DNA of 64,000 nt from Nomia melanderi (Eukaryota; Arthropoda; Insecta; Hymenoptera; Halictidae): contig NC_135012.1 in the NCBI RefSeq assembly GCF_051020985.1, forward strand, positions 10,108,451-10,172,450, written 5' to 3'. The notes under the pieces are model-generated. The model worked only from the letters and a program-made list of their open reading frames with translations, had not been told where the DNA came from and searched no databases. The translations under genes were made by a program, and so were the position numbers. Shown here in pieces: positions 38,201 to 50,400 of this stretch (position 1 is the stretch's first letter; each line of letters begins with the position of its first letter).

Positions 38201-39850
38201 AGGACCAATTGCAAACATTATGAATTCTTCCTTCTCTACAGCGCGAACCACCGTAAATGTTCTCCTTTTTACGATTCCTCGATTCAACAAGTTTTTATTA
38301 CCTGCTGTCTTTTTTTGCGTACAATAAACTTTGAACATTTTCGTCGGACTTGTAAACATTTAATTGATGTTTGATATGTGGTACACGTTATAATATATAA
38401 TATTTTCCATTTCTTTCGTCGAATGGTGATATTGTACTGTAAACGATAAAAATTGGATTGGATGAAATAAAAATAATATTTTAAATGTTGAGTCAGATAT
38501 GTTAGCTGTTATATTTGTATTCTTTTGCTAGTGAAATTTATACATCTTTTATTCTTTTCATCGATAAATTGTGCCTTCGCGGTTTGATTGTTTACATTTC
38601 GGATACCTGTATTTAAGTTTGTTAAAATTGTTACCTTACTGGACTTCATTTACAAAGATCCGCAGCTTATCTCTGATCAGCGATCGTGTACGACCTATGG
38701 AAGATTTGTGTCATTATTTGTGTACCATAATAATGGAACATGTGTTCAAAACTGAAGAAAGTAACATAAATTGTAATATCGACGACGTTGCTACACGTAC
38801 TTATTAAGTTTCACTTGGTTTAAGAACCATAATAAAACGATCCCACGGTAAAGAAAGAAAGCACATTATTTTAATTAAGTACGGTAAACGGCTCCAATTT
38901 TTCAATATAAAACGCCACTTTAATTTAGGTAAGCGATAGCTTCATTAATAAAACAGTTCTGCCGCATGGCACAAACTTTGTTCGTTGTTTCCAATGATAA
39001 GTCAATTTTCATTTATTCTACGTTAGGAATTTTTTATCCGTTTCATTCCAATAAGTTTTGACGGTGAGCGTAGTTTAAGAACTCGATTAACACGGAGTCA
39101 CGTAACGTTGTATGATTTTCTCATTTTGTACTTTTTGGTAATAAAAGAAATATAGAAAAGTCCGAATGTTGCTTAACCTGTTATCTGCGTAGCAACGAAC
39201 CGATATATTAATTCTATATCGGTTCAGTAACTATTATTTTCAAAACAAAGTTTATTTAGTAATTGTCAAAAATAACAGTTACAAAACCCATATGGAGCCG
39301 ATATTATATCAGTCCTGAAAAACCAAAACCGGATCCGTTATAGCTCAGAATCGATACACCGAATAACAGTTATAACTTTATTTCAGTTCTCCATAACTGT
39401 TTCAGCCGGCACTGGCATATAACAATTTCAAACAGTTATTTTCAGAAACTTTTTTATCCTTAACCTTTTCATCCCTAAATAATGTATTTTTCCACTAAAT
39501 CAAAGAGAGAGAGAGCCACGAACAGCTGCCTTCATGTGAAATTGAATCTTCTCATCGAAAGAAATAAAATAAGCACTAGCAATAATAAAAATTATATTAT
39601 AAGCAGAGATCCCCTGGTACAATTTTCTAGCTTTCCGGTAATTTAGAATGTTCGTGGTATCTATGTGTACCATTCGGGACGAAAAGGTTTTTTGTTCTAA
39701 AATTACCAATGACGTCTTACACACATCAGTCTTGTTGCATGACACATACCAGATTGCTTCGAAGCGTATCACTCTACAAAAATGTTTAATAAACAACATC
39801 AGTATACATATCCGCGTAAAATAGTTAAACAAACTTCTTCGCACAAGACT
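38201..39850. other. AT-rich desert segment with a hairpin
   Basis: No recognisable gene. A perfect 11-bp stem with 7-base loop lies at 39197-39225 (GAACCGATATA ... TATATCGGTTC). The following 200 bases carry related imperfect motifs around cagttataac. Confidence 0.5.
39197..39225. repeat. Perfect 11-bp inverted repeat
   Basis: GAACCGATATA, a 7-base loop (ttaattc), then the exact reverse complement TATATCGGTTC. Could be a hairpin, a palindromic binding site or a transposon end remnant. No further evidence. Confidence 0.85.
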
Positions 39851-39899
39851 GCCAAATCTTCGAATTCGTTTCCAGCGCAAGGGGTAGAACCATAAAGAA

Positions 39900-40231
39900 A
39901 CAATACAACCATCGGGAGATAGCAAACAACGGGAGTGGTCCGATACCCAGGAATGAATGAGTCGGCGCGGCCACCTGTCCGCTCGCGGAAATCCCCCTCG
40001 GTCCGGCGCGTATTCGAAATTTGAATAAATACGCAAGAGATGCTGTAAATCCCATTGATCGTTTCGGCGTCGCCTGAAAAGAAGCCGCGGCCGGTCGGCG
40101 GCGCGAAATGGGAAAAGTTGAATGCGGGCCGGTAAATCGCGGAGGCACCGGCGGACGACGCGTGCGTACGCGTGGCTTCCTTACACGCGAGTCGGAACGC
40201 GGATGAAAAGAAAAAGGGAGGAATCGGCTCT

Positions 40232-40268
<37 letters not shown>

Positions 40269-40900
40269 GAAGAAGAGGGGCGAGACTGGGCAAAAGGGGG
40301 CCCCTGTTAGAGGCTACCGTGAGAACGAGGCAAGGCCTCCCGTCCCAGACGGACCCCACGACCGAGCGCGCTGGGTCCGGCCGGGAGAGGACGAAACGCG
40401 GGGGCAACTGGGGCCGGAGGAGCGGAGAGTCGCCGCGAGCCGAAGCGTGGCGAGGTGAGGCGCACCGAGACAACTTCGGGTCAAGCCCCGATCGTAGAGC
40501 AGCCGTTCGGGGCCCGTGCTCGCGACAGAGACAACGGCAGGCGCGAGCCCCACACGCGACTCGCACACGTCCAGGGGCCCCGAGACGCGAGCATAAACCG
40601 CGTTTCTTTTTACGCCACCGGCTCTCCTTCTCTCTCGGTCCTCCTCTCCGTCCGTCCGATCCTCTTTCTCCGGCAGTCTCCTCCGTTCTCCGCCTCTCCT
40701 TCTCTCTACCGTTAGCCTGTGCAACCTCGGCTTTCCTTTTTCCTTGATTTTTTGCTCTTTTCCCTTACAAGCGCACGACCGACGCGCGCGCTGCTCCTTC
40801 TGGAATACTGTAGCCAGCGCGGAGATTAATTTTCGAAGGAGGAATTTTGAACGCCGCGTTGCGCAATGAGAGAGGAATTCGTGGTGTTAGGGGATTAGAC
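39900..40900. promoter_or_regulatory. Strongest CpG island, candidate promoter
   Basis: The most GC-rich stretch of the window, with dense CpG, a CGG trinucleotide run (40232-40267) and a pyrimidine-rich tail at 40620-40740. A good donor-like site (GAG followed by GTGAGG) is at 40455 on the plus strand, and a CSL match CGTGAGAA is at 40318. Both strands are open for long distances (255 codons on minus from 40566 to 39799, with a poly-alanine tract from the CGG run; 191 codons on plus). I recognise no domain on either strand and regard composition as the likeliest cause. Probable promoter or first exon of a gene with long introns. Confidence 0.45.
40232..40267. repeat. (CGG)n trinucleotide repeat, about 12 units
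   Basis: Uninterrupted CGG/GGC run inside the CpG island. It would encode poly-alanine or poly-arginine if translated, but is more likely untranslated. Confidence 0.95.
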
Positions 40901-41221
40901 TAGCGACGGGGGCCACTGAATTATTGGGTGACTGAAAAACTGCGGTTTTTTCGGAGAGGTTAAACGTATGCGTGAATCTTTGTGGAGGAACGCTTTGCTG
41001 GTTGTAATAATCGCCTTTGTGATCTACTACCTGTGTTCGGGGATACATGTTTATTGTGTATTCCGGTTTTGGAGAGGTTTCGGTGTTTTTCGGAATCTAC
41101 CGAGGACTGCGGGAATTTCTTTTTGTTGATCGGTTAACTGTAGTTAAGAAGTATATGCGTTGTCTTTAGATTTGAAGTGGTTATTGTAACGATGAATTAT
41201 TTATTTGTTTTTAGGTAAATG

Positions 41222-41372
41222 TGTAATTCTTCTTCGTTTTGCTTTAGCTTTTCGTTGAAATTTATTGTAAGTGTATTTGCCCTGTATTTGGTGAGTATAC
41301 GGTTCATTGTTTTACGTTGTTGCATAATGAGAGAGTTCTTTAATTATATTCTACAGTTAACAGGTTAATATT
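41222..41372. repeat. Dispersed repeat, copy 2
   Basis: Partner of 31735-31885 in the same orientation. It shares tgtaattcttct at the left and attctacagttaacagg at the right, with a diverged middle. Confidence 0.65.
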
Positions 41373-44230
41373 CATTTTTCTTGTTAATAGTAGATTTATG
41401 GTCACTCATCACTTTCAACTCTGTGATATATATTCAATTGTTTGTAAAGTGTGCGGTATTGAGGAGTATGTAAAATATAGTAATTAGTCCCTTTCTTCAT
41501 TTTACTTTTTTCGTCGAGCTGCAAATGTCACATTTTGAGTGAGTCTTTTCGTGGGCATTGTAGAACATTTTATCCTACAATTTGAAAATCCTGAATATTG
41601 AATAGAAAACTGTTGGGTCTACGGATTTGTAAAACTGTAATTACTAGGATATGCTTGAGATGGTAATGATAGTGATTTTTGATTATTCTTGCATTAAAAA
41701 TTATTTTTATAATAGAAAACTTTCAACAAGTAAATATGCGATGCTTGCAAGCTTTGCGTAATTTTGAAAACGTTTAACATACACTTCTGATTCTTTTACA
41801 TGAAAAACACATTTTACAGGTACAAATACAATAAATATCAGAAGTTTGTTTTCTTAGAGTATATGCACAAAAAATAATATACATTTATTATATATATATG
41901 TTATAATCATACTTGTTTTATTAAATTATTGTACCTTCTTATAATTCTACCATCATTCTTAATTTTAAGAGTTATCTTCAACTCTTTTCATACGACTATT
42001 TTCTCTCATAGTGTCATTTCAGAACTTGCTTGAACATTTTTCTCCCCTTGTTGCAGACGCAATTTAATGGCATTTATGTGGTCGAGGAAGTTCACCTAGT
42101 ACGAATTTCCCTGGAAGTGGAAAGAGCAACGCGATTGGTGTGTTATAAAGTCGAGGTCTTGGCCCCGCAATTAGCTGCAAAAAGATACAAAAAAAAAAGG
42201 TAAAGGAAACCGGGCTACCACATCTTATGTGCACGCAAGACTTCGCTCGTAAAATCACTCAAGAGGCCAAGGAGAAAGGAAGTGTACACCGATTTTTGCA
42301 CCCATTCGTACGCGTGGTGTACACTTTCAAAAAATTCGTAAAAATCATTTCGAATAACGCGAAACTGAAGTTCCTTTGTTTGTCCCGTACTTTGTGAAAT
42401 CCTTTGGTAACTGAAACCGTTCACCTCAAGACATGCGTTCATTGTTCTTGCAAAAATATTTTCTTTTGAATAATACCTATAAGATACATTTTTTTAAATT
42501 GTCAACAATATACTGTTAATTTAGTGGCGTCAGTGCACGTGTATTATTCATATGTATTTTATTGAAAATTATAAGATATTCATTGTTCTCGTAGTGATTT
42601 ATTCATCATATTGACTTCTTATATGTTAACGCATTAACGTATTACTGTAAAATTATGTAATACTGTAGTGATACTTTTTGCGAATAATATTCCTTAACAG
42701 TTTGTACAAATCTTTAAATGTCATAGTTGCAAATTCTTATATGTAAACATACATTTTGTGAGAACATTGCGATATAAACACGTGCCACGTGAAAACACGA
42801 AGGTCGGTGTATAAGGTTGCATTTGAGTAGGTGATGTAAAGGGTTTCATTGGAATGAATGGAGCCGATCGTGTCGAATATACATATTGAAGGTATAATAG
42901 ACATATAGTGCTTAAATATCCCGAATAAAAATTGTAAACAATCGACAAATAAACTGAAAATACCGCAGTTCTGTTAATTATAGTAGGATAATTATTGTAA
43001 GTATATTAAAGTAATCCCAATACGTTTGTGAAGAAATGATAACCTAAACTTTGATTCCTTATGTTATGTTATAACAAATAAAGAAGCTCTTAAAGAAAAT
43101 ACTGTTATAATTTTGTCATAAAATACTTTTATAAGTAGTATTATAATTACAGTTGTACGTTCCATTTACAACAGTGAAATATTTTCACCTTTACACACTC
43201 ATATACCATTAACGAGAGAAATTTATTTCGACTAGTTATAACAAATGAAAGTGACGGAAATTGTATGTTACCTGCTCGTAATAGTGTAAAGTATTATTTT
43301 ATATTCGACCGTCGCAATAACGTTCGCCGAATTCGCAGCGAAAGAATGTTCTTGTTGCTCTGGAGGAAAGGAACCACCGCAGGAAAGCACGAGAGCGCCT
43401 TGTTTATGGTACATATCCTGCTGTGCAATAACTAAACTAAAATACAGTTTATCTTATCGATAACTGTTATGGGCGACCGAAATAAACTTCCTTTGTCGAT
43501 AACTTGTATGGGCAATCGAAATAAATTTCTCTCGCGAATAATTGTTATGGCCATTAAAAGACTTTCTCGATTACATTTAATCGTTATTTATAATGAAAAA
43601 TATTTTAGCTGAACAAAATTATTATCTTCTCCATTTTAATTGGAGCTGTTGTATATCTGATTGAAACAATTGTGGCTGAAAAGGTTTGAGTCTTAGCAGC
43701 AATAATTCAATTCTAAGGGGTGAATAATGAATTCGTGTATTGTTTTGTAAAAGTTTCAGGTATACCTATAACAAACTAAGATTATTTATTCTTTGAAATA
43801 ACTGCCATTCGATCAGTGACCTTTTGGCTAGTTATTCGATTCCATAACGGTTCACAAACGTATTTACGCCTCGAGATTGGCGAATGTTTCGAAGATTCGT
43901 CCACGTGAAACATGTGCCATAGCATAAACTCTTTTTGCCATTTCTGTGGTATATGAATAATTGAAACATTGATACACGAAGTTCGCCGTACTTATAATAG
44001 AGTAGAACTTTGATTATTTTAAGATAAAATAAATTTTCATGTAAATTTCCAAATTTTCGAATAAATTACACGATAGGACAAATTTCCAGATAAATGGATA
44101 CGCGTGAAAAAATTCTTTTAAGCATATTTGCAAAATTCAATCGTATACTAATATTCCAAGCTATCATTTGATATAGGGGTGTCGAACTGTCTCCCCTCAA
44201 ACTACCAAAGACTGAGTATTCACGACCAGT
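41373..44230. other. Gene-desert segment
   Basis: No recognisable exon. A slightly GC-richer patch lies at 42050-42440. A CSL-type octamer TGTGAGAA is at 42757. The remainder is AT-rich. Confidence 0.5.
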
Positions 44231-44233
44231 ATT

Positions 44234-44307
44234 ATTTTATCAAAAACGTATTTTATATAAAATATATATAAATACATAAAATATATAAAATACGTCTTTG
44301 ATAAAAT
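44234..44307. repeat. Inverted repeat with 23-bp arms
   Basis: attttatcaaaaacgtattttat at 44234-44256 pairs with 44285-44307, its reverse complement with one mismatch, around a 28-base AT loop. A further related block (catcaaagaagtatt) follows near 44344. Possible MITE remnant or hairpin. Confidence 0.75.
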
Positions 44308-45059
44308 TTATTTTTATTTTATTTTACATATTTTTATATATTTCATCAAAGAAGTATTATTTTATGATTTAGTAACATAACTCTTAAGGTACCCTATTAT
44401 TTAGGTGCCTATGTAACTAAATATTTTGATACGACTTTTCTTCTTGTAAATGTGTCAAGTAACTTGGATGCTCCGGTCATCGGTAACCGAGTTCAACGTG
44501 TTAACTAGATTAAAAGTCATAATAAAAAATGTCTCATAAAACATCAATTTTGCATCCATTTTTCTAATTCACAATGTTGCTATATCAAATGAAATGGTGA
44601 CTAAGAGTCACCTCTCGAATGTAAAGGGTTAAGGATGTGACTCGCAAAGAACTCCAATACTTGGAGTTCACCGAGTATCCATCGCGATCAGCATGTTTAC
44701 TGATGGAATATGAATGCGTAGCGTCATTTAATAAGACCGACCAACAAACGTGTCCTCCGGTTCCATTGATCGAATCAAAGCGTCAAGGATCAGACACGAG
44801 TCATAAACATTCGCACGTTCGCGGAGCGGTACGTTTCACTCGGCGATAACGGTTTGCGTGGTGGCACAAACGATAAACCGCCGCGATAACGGCGGAGCGA
44901 TATCGCACGGGCTTTTGACGACCGGTGACATCACTAATTATTGTTTCCCTTCCTGGTATTTCGCGGCGTACGGCGAAAAGACACACGAGATCTTTAAACG
45001 CCGGTTGGAGAATGCGTAATTGTTAATGGAAAATAATGAGCAACATTTGATGCGTTTAT

Positions 45060-45245
45060 GTTGAAAGCTCGTTCCAAAAGATCACACTCCACGATAACGA
45101 AATAACACGAACAAAAGTGATTAAATACCTGGGACTCCATCTAGACTCGAAATTAACCTGGAAGCAATATATACAGAAAGTAGTACGACAAATCAGAGTA
45201 AAAAGTGAAGACGTGTACTGGTTAACTAAGAAAACATTTTATACG
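45060..45245 (+). mobile_element. Fragment of a jockey-clade non-LTR retrotransposon (reverse transcriptase C-terminal end)
   Basis: The plus-strand frame from 45060 reads FQKITLHDNEITRTKVIKYL, then GLHLDSKLTWKQYIQK and VKSEDVYWLTKK. The KYLGLHLDSKLTW block followed by a YWL motif is the hallmark region downstream of the palm domain in jockey and related LINE reverse transcriptases. The frame starts after a stop at 45048. It stays open to 45350 but loses family resemblance after about 45240, and no endonuclease or upstream reverse-transcriptase motifs were seen nearby. This is a dead fragment of under 200 bases. Assignment to jockey rather than a sister clade is tentative. Confidence 0.78.
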
Positions 45246-45350
45246 TATTTTTTCTTATGGAAGAAGTGCAGACACCCTTCAAAATTCAGGGTTGAAAGTA
45301 TATTTGCAAAATCTCTGAAACTAGAGGCTGTCGAAAGAGAATTTAAATGA

Positions 45351-46874
45351 ACTCGAAGTGAACAATTTTCTAAGAATTAATTAGTACACAATCTGTTAAC
45401 AGTGCTACTCCTGCAAATTGCAGGATGGTACTAAGGATTAAATAAAAAAAATTTCCTTCCGTTTGGAAATATTAGTTTTGGTTAAATTTGAATTTAATCA
45501 TTTGGATACTTAGATCACATTAGATTCTTCTCAATATTGTTCCTATATTTATAACATATGTTTAATAAATATTTCTTATGTAACGAATATTCTTTTTCTT
45601 TATTCTAATAGAACGGTAAGATGCTTTGACAGTTTCGAAAGAATTGGTTATATGGTTCTCAAAAGAATTTCGAGAAAAACTGATTTATGTCTTAGCCTGT
45701 CGCACGGGGTGCTAGCTTTAAGGGGCACGAGCGTTGTTTCTTTAAACAGCGTAATGACTGAACATTTTATAAATGTGTTATTTTTTTATAGGAATATAAT
45801 ATTATGATATACATGGGAGCAGAAAGCTTGAATTTAACAAAATTTATTGTTCCATAGTTATAAGTGTGCTTGCAATTTCTTAAATCTTAGACAGATGGAT
45901 ATGGAACCAACTATAGATCATAACCAAATTAAAAAATCATATTTTGTTTACTAATCGTTTATACAGTGAACTATTTGTTCTATTAAACAACTGATACAAC
46001 TACTTAATCGTTAATAATTTATTAGGAAAAGAACAAATTTGTATACTAATCCTACGTCTACATTTACTCCAAAGATTAGTAATTAATAATACAAAAGTAA
46101 TATTTAATTTGTATTCAGAAAAAATAAATAACACTTTGTAGACGTGTAGGTTAATATTGATGTAAACTTCATGGATGTGCGTGCATATATGGGTGTAGCG
46201 TGCGTGTATGCGTTGTTTTGGATAAACGCGAAAAAAAAGAAACGAAGTTTGTGTTGACAACGGAAAAATATATAGAAATTGACATCGTTCAAATAAACGT
46301 CTATAACTTCGATTTTCCACGTTTAATTTAAAATTTCACGAGTACGACAGGATACTGTAGGTCAAGGGGTTGAGCAACGGATATATAATTTAGCCTCATC
46401 TGCCGAAGGTTTCGTATATTTCAAAGAATCCTCATCCACGAAGAGTTATTGCATCGTTAAAATCGAGTTGCAAATAGAAAGGGCCAAATGAAATCAAGAA
46501 ACGTTCTTCCCACTCTTTTCGAGGGGCCGAACCATTAAGCCCCGGGCAAATGTTATCTTTTTTTTAACACTCTTTCGAACGTTTAAAGCGAGTTACCCTA
46601 GCCGGCGATCAAAGAGCTGAGTCTGCATAGCTTACGTCGGTGTATCTGGTTGACAAGAGATAATGTTAATGGCGGTATTCGTCTGCCACTTTATCAAGCA
46701 TCGAAGAGGCTCGGTCGGGAACTGAACGATAAAGGCATGAAGTTCTTGAGCCTTTACAAAGCACTCCCTTGAATTCGACCGTGTCGCCGCGTAAATATCT
46801 GCTAATCGAGCAGTTGTCTATCTTAACTCCGTGTCTAGACTCTTAAAACGTCCTTGCATGTATACACGAATGAC
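45351..46874. other. Gene-desert segment
   Basis: No recognisable gene. A 7-bp palindromic stem (CCTGCAA a TTGCAGG) lies at about 45410-45424, just downstream of the LINE fragment. A GC-richer patch spans about 46330-46860. Confidence 0.5.
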
Positions 46875-47458
46875 GTCCAGCCCAAAAGGGACTGCGACTT
46901 CGTCGATGAGGTATCATTCTTAATTACTGATTACACGTATAAAATGTAACAAGTGTCTGCAACGTACAGTCGTGCTATTAATTGAAAATACTCCAACCTT
47001 ATTGTAAGTGTTATAATAATTGTAAGCATAAATATATTTGAATTGATATTGCTTTTATTATCTTATTTATTCATAAACAGAATACACTATCATGCATTAA
47101 ATGTTATTGCAACTTTCTTCTTTCTTCTTATGCTATTGTACAGAAAATGTATTTGCTATTTCGAGGCTTCAGGCCGAAAGGGATTGCGACTTTGTCAATG
47201 AGATGTCATTCTTAATTACTAATTACACATATAAGATGCAACAAGTGTCTACAAGATACAGTCGTGCTATTCATTGAAAGTACTCCAACTTTATTGTAAG
47301 TGTTATACTAATAACTGTAAGTTAGGCATAAATATAGTTCAACCGACCATTGCTTTTATCTTGTTTATTCGCGAACAAAATATGCTGTGGTATATTATTA
47401 AATGTTAGCTTAATTTTCTTTTTCCTTATGTTATTCTACAAATGAAAATATTTTCGAA
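46875..47458. repeat. Tandem duplication, about 292-bp unit, two diverged copies
   Basis: Copy 1 (from about 46875) and copy 2 (from about 47167) share aaagggactgcgacttcgtc versus aaagggattgcgactttgtc, then cattcttaattact, caacaagtgtct-type blocks, acagtcgtgctatt, ttattgtaagtgttata and ttaaatgtta. Divergence is greater than in the 203-bp duplication at 21.5 kb, so this event is older. Confidence 0.88.
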
Positions 47459-50400
47459 GTGCTTATTATTTTCTTCTTCAAAGTTGTGAAAACGTTATAT
47501 TATCATTTATTAATATTATTATTAAGGCGAATTATCGATATTGGTGCATAATAAAAAATGAAATGATATATGCCTAGTGCAAGCATTTTTTTAAATATCG
47601 AAAGAAATTGAAGAATGAAGATTATGGAAAGATTAAATACGACTGATCATTCTTTTATTTTGTAATTTTTTGAAGAATATTGTTGGAATATACTTCTTCA
47701 TTTTTTCTTTACGGAAACACTAATGGAATCAGAATTTCAACATGAAATTTGGATCAACGAAACAAGAATGATGTGGGTACTTCAGGGAAATTAATAGGTT
47801 TCAAGATATTAATGCTAATTTCGGGTTAATCGGTCAGTGGATATGTATAGGCCCTCAATCTGCGACGTTAATGACATACACTCATGCATAATAAAACAGT
47901 CGAGTCTTTGCTGAATATAAATTTATACTTCAAAATATACCATCTGCACGGGTATTAGTCGCTAATAACCTCAATATTGATGCTGCTTTAAATCTTCACA
48001 TAAAAAAGAAGAAACATACTAAACCTATACGCTACTTTAAAATACATATAAAAATAACTATGTGAAAAAAGGTGAAACATTTAACAAAACAGTCAGCTGA
48101 CATTTTATATCTGCAAATATCTGTCTTACAATCGTTAGACGAATATTTCCAATAATAGGTTTGAAAGTTTCGAAGACTGACAGAATAATACTATTTACAA
48201 AACGCAGAAAGCATAAACGGTTTAGAATCAAATGTATAGAAACGACGAAAATTTCTTGTTTATTCAATACAATGATTATAATAGAATTCTTCGTATGAAA
48301 CTCATGGTGAAGATTTTCAACAAGATCTAAAAAATATAAATATAATTCAATATTTGTGAATTGAAATTAAATATTATTCACTTGTTATCGATTATTATAT
48401 TTCAGAGCAAACATAGGTATAGAATATACCTACAATGTTTCTCTTTTTTCAATAAATTATTAATATCAAAGCAGTTCCGTCGATCATAATCGAAAAATAC
48501 ATAAATCATAGAGCAAGGGGTTAAATCTTCGTAAATAATCGAACTATCCTCCTAATATGGGCAAACAAGTTTCTCAGTAAGCAGCACGCGTCAAGACGGT
48601 ACATGTCAATGTGTATGTGCAATACATTCAAAGCATTTAGAGAGATCTGCCTGTACAGTTGGTAGAGGGTTCGAAGTTGGTGAGGGTAGCCGCTGGTTGA
48701 ATGGCAGTGGAGAGTCAGTTTGTCTAGAGACTTCAACGCGTGCGTTTGCTTGTGTAATGTCAGTGAAGTCCGCTCTGCACTGTCATCATTCAAATACCAC
48801 CGACCATTGTTAACATTTCCGAATAGTGTCCACGATGTTTACTTAACTCGGACTGTTCACTATCGTGCAACGATGTACTTGCATACATCACAGTGGACAA
48901 TAATATATCATTGTGATACTATATTAACGTGACAGGTGAGAAACTACATTGTTTACTCGATGATAATTAATAATTGAAACACTTCGATCGTTTAAAAGTA
49001 ATATTCGACGATTCAGTGGCCAAGTGGAGGAATGATGAAAAATACGGTTTTGCTAATTTCGCGCTATGACGAATAATAACAATTGAGCGATACTGAATAA
49101 CACTTAGAAAAATATGATTTTCTTTATCTTCGGATTCAGAAATGATTAACTGAAATTTTAAATTAAGGTGACGTCAAGATTTTATTTGTATTCGTTTGCA
49201 AAAGCATAGGCAATTGTTTCAATGAAAATTGGACGTACTGTAATTTGTCATTTGACCACTGAGTTGATCAACTATGTAGAAGATAAGCAGTAAATAAACA
49301 TGACATTGCAAATTAAGTGTTTTTATTTATGCAATTTTATTTTTACATTTAATTTCAACAATTACGAAAATATTTTTATTGATAATTTACTGATCTTAAG
49401 TGTCACAATATTAACGCTTTAGTACTTTTTCACTCGTGTATGCTTGTATGATAGTTATTGATCTATGTTATATTATATTGAATGTTGTGATCTGTATTTG
49501 AACGTATAATTGACAATTCTGTCAAAACTAAATTAATATTTTGAAAGGTAATATATGTAGATTCTACTGTCAGATATTTAACAACATTATGTTACTAAAC
49601 ATTTTATGTCTGCAGACTGAATGAATATTTATCGCTTTTATGATTGAATAACAATACAATGCCACGTGAAAGCATGGTTTCATTTTTTCAAATCTGTGTA
49701 ACAAAACTTAAGAATGATCATAAATTCTACTTTAACTGTAAATGAAACTGATTCTTTAAAAAAATACTACTTGTAACCATTTTCTTTATGAAATAAATTC
49801 GCTGCTTTATAAAATAACTTGTATAAACATTTATTTGCAATTAAACCTTTACAATGTAGTAGTAACAACTAATGGTTGTAAGTTCTAAACATCGGTGTTT
49901 ATGTAAAACAAAAACCGACAGTTTTACAATCGTTGTTTACTACATTGTAATTGAATTTTAAAATATAATTTATTATTTTAGAAGGCATTAAACATTCAAT
50001 TTATTTTATTTTACGTATAACACCCAAAAATCGATCTTTTTCAACATATGCATAATTTAAAATATTTTCGTTCAAACGTCATTAAAAACTTCGACAAATT
50101 TTGAAAGGTTAATAAAAAACATAGGAAACTATATACTTTTGCTTTAAATAAAGTACAACCGAAATAGTAGCTTTTCATGAAAAGAATATTCGAAATTATT
50201 ATTTAATCGTCAAATTAATGAAACCCTTAGCAAAGGAAGTAAGCTTCAGTTTGTTTCAGGCTATCGTGAATTAATCCTGAACGCTTTCTGTCATAAGAGT
50301 TACAATTTATTGTCATGTGAAAACGTACCTCTAGAACGTACTATGTTTTATTTAGGAAGTTTTCAATTTTATAATCATATACACAATAAAATCAGTTCTC

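Noticed and set aside
48716..48934. Coding first exon of the HES gene ending at the strong donor GTGAGA
   Set aside because: In the phase needed by the bHLH exon a TGA lies immediately before the donor. It can only be untranslated.
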